A stretch of 64,000 bases of DNA from Lactobacillus corticis. Lineage in GTDB: Bacteria > Bacillota > Bacilli > Lactobacillales > Lactobacillaceae. Shown here piece by piece: positions 63,460-64,000 of the stretch. The translations under genes and the position numbers were made by a program. The stretch is taken from positions 18,627 to 82,626 of the forward strand of contig NZ_BMAY01000007.1 of NCBI RefSeq assembly GCF_018327645.1. The letters are read 5' to 3'. The notes below the pieces were generated by a model that worked only from the letters and a program-made list of their open reading frames with translations, did not search any database and was not told the DNA's origin. Positions within the stretch are counted from its first letter, which is position 1. Each line of letters starts with the position of its first letter.

Positions 63460-63852
63460 TTATTTAAGCTTAACTCTGAACCTCGCCAAAGCCCAACAAA
63501 TTCTAAGACGATTTGGTAGACGATAATCATGCCGCAAATAGCGGTAGGCGTCTAGCCAATTTTGCCTTAAATGATCAGGCGTAATGAATTGGTTGCGGGA
63601 AAAAGTCGGACAGGGCCGCTGATGCCAGCTGATCCTAATTACCCGGCCAACCGTCAATTTTGCCTGATTTTGATGATACTTGGTTAACGCAATCGTCAGG
63701 TAATTTCCATCCAGCACATGCTGCCAGTCGGGATTAGCCTGCTGATTGCGTTCCCAATAAATAGCTTTTCGGAGTTTCTTGCTTAAGTTAACCCACATTT
63801 GTCTGCCATTAGGCAGTTCAATTAAAGCCACTAAGTAGCTTTTTCTGGACAT
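63460..63852 (-). CDS. Uncharacterised basic protein
   Basis: 130 residues, strongly basic and rich in Arg, Trp, Tyr and His, for example GRVIRISWHQRPCPTF and the C-terminal RLPNRLRICWALARFRVKLK. No signal peptide or membrane helix. ATG 63852 has GGAG 8-10 bases upstream, and codon use looks like that of its neighbours, so it is likely real. It could be a nucleic-acid binding protein, but I recognise no family. About 90 bases before gmk. Confidence 0.6.
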   Translation of the reverse strand: MSRKSYLVALIELPNGRQMWVNLSKKLRKAIYWERNQQANPDWQHVLDGNYLTIALTKYHQNQAKLTVGRVIRISWHQRPCPTFSRNQFITPDHLRQNWLDAYRYLRHDYRLPNRLRICWALARFRVKLK

Positions 63853-63940
63853 AAACCTTCACTCCAATTTGTCAATTCATCCAAAAGGGGTTAACTTATC
63901 GGCTCTATAATTTTTCCTGTTGATGGTTTATCTATATGAT

Positions 63941-63962
63941 ATCCTGTTAACAGGATTTTTTA
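63941..63962 (+). terminator. Palindrome, possible plus-strand terminator or operator
   Basis: ATCCTGTTAACAGGAT is a perfect 16-base palindrome followed by six T on the plus strand. No plus-strand gene precedes it within the window, so it may instead be a protein-binding site for the minus-strand gene at 63460. A half-site CCTGTT recurs at 63916-63921. Confidence 0.4.
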
Positions 63963-63970
63963 TTGCGCAA

Positions 63971-63993
63971 GAAAAAGAGGCCATAGCCTCTAT
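63971..63993 (-). terminator. Terminator of the gene beyond the right edge
   Basis: AGAGGC/GCCTCT, 6 bp with a 4-base loop, then TTTTTC on the minus strand. Confidence 0.6.
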
Positions 63994-64000
63994 TTCTCAA

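Overview
The window is a stretch of low-GC Gram-positive chromosome that reads as a Lactobacillus of the L. delbrueckii/acidophilus group. The evidence is gene order and protein sequence: rpsB-tsf-pyrH-frr-uppS-cdsA-rseP-proS, ffh-rpsP-rimM-trmD-rplS, rnc-smc-ftsY, plsX-acpP, and a gmk-rpoZ-priA-fmt-rsmB-pppL-prkC-rsgA-rpe-thiN cluster. Other signs are PepD-type dipeptidase, OppA lipoproteins, AGGAGG ribosome sites and many TTG starts. Nearly everything is on the minus strand, so operons read from high to low coordinates. Only plsC, cfa, an amino-acid permease and rpmB are on the plus strand. I saw no rRNA, tRNA, CRISPR array or intact IS.

Layout. 1-6600: translation and envelope genes (proS partial, rseP, cdsA, uppS, frr, pyrH, tsf, rpsB), with a structured leader before rpsB. 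6.6-13.2 kb: a fused tRNA methyltransferase/GIY-YIG protein, plsC, cfa and a heterodimeric ABC exporter. 13.2-17.8 kb: yneF, a DUF896 gene, rplS with a leader, trmD, rimM, rpsP, ffh, ylxM. 17.9-22.5 kb: asparaginase, a membrane flavocytochrome reductase coupled to a membrane-anchored flavodoxin, and pepD. 22.6-28 kb: ftsY, smc, rnc. 28-34 kb: three tandem oppA paralogues. 34.4-39.4 kb: a PLP enzyme, ornithine-type decarboxylase and a divergent permease. 39.6-43.5 kb: oppDFBC. 43.6-49.3 kb: acpP, plsX, recG, fakA, asp23-like gene and divergent rpmB. 49.35-52.8 kb: a phage-derived island. 52.8-63.9 kb: the large translation/signalling operon and an unknown gene.

The most interesting region is the island between rpmB and thiN. 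It holds two decayed, non-identical modules. Each has a phage MuF-type minor head protein fused to a C-terminal ADP-ribosyltransferase domain, the architecture of phage-encoded MuF polymorphic toxins. In each, a small gene with a TTG start overlaps the toxin stop codon and is a candidate immunity or accessory gene. A perfect 53-bp direct repeat made of the 3' end of rpmB flanks the first module, which looks like an attachment-site duplication or a target for repeated insertion. The first toxin is broken only by a one-base change in an A8 run.

Other points: the three oppA genes share near-identical promoter and leader elements that could mask the ribosome site. oppA2 and oppA3 share a 148-bp identical tract suggesting gene conversion. 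The flavodoxin appears to face outside the cell. All functional calls are from sequence reading only; no database search was run.
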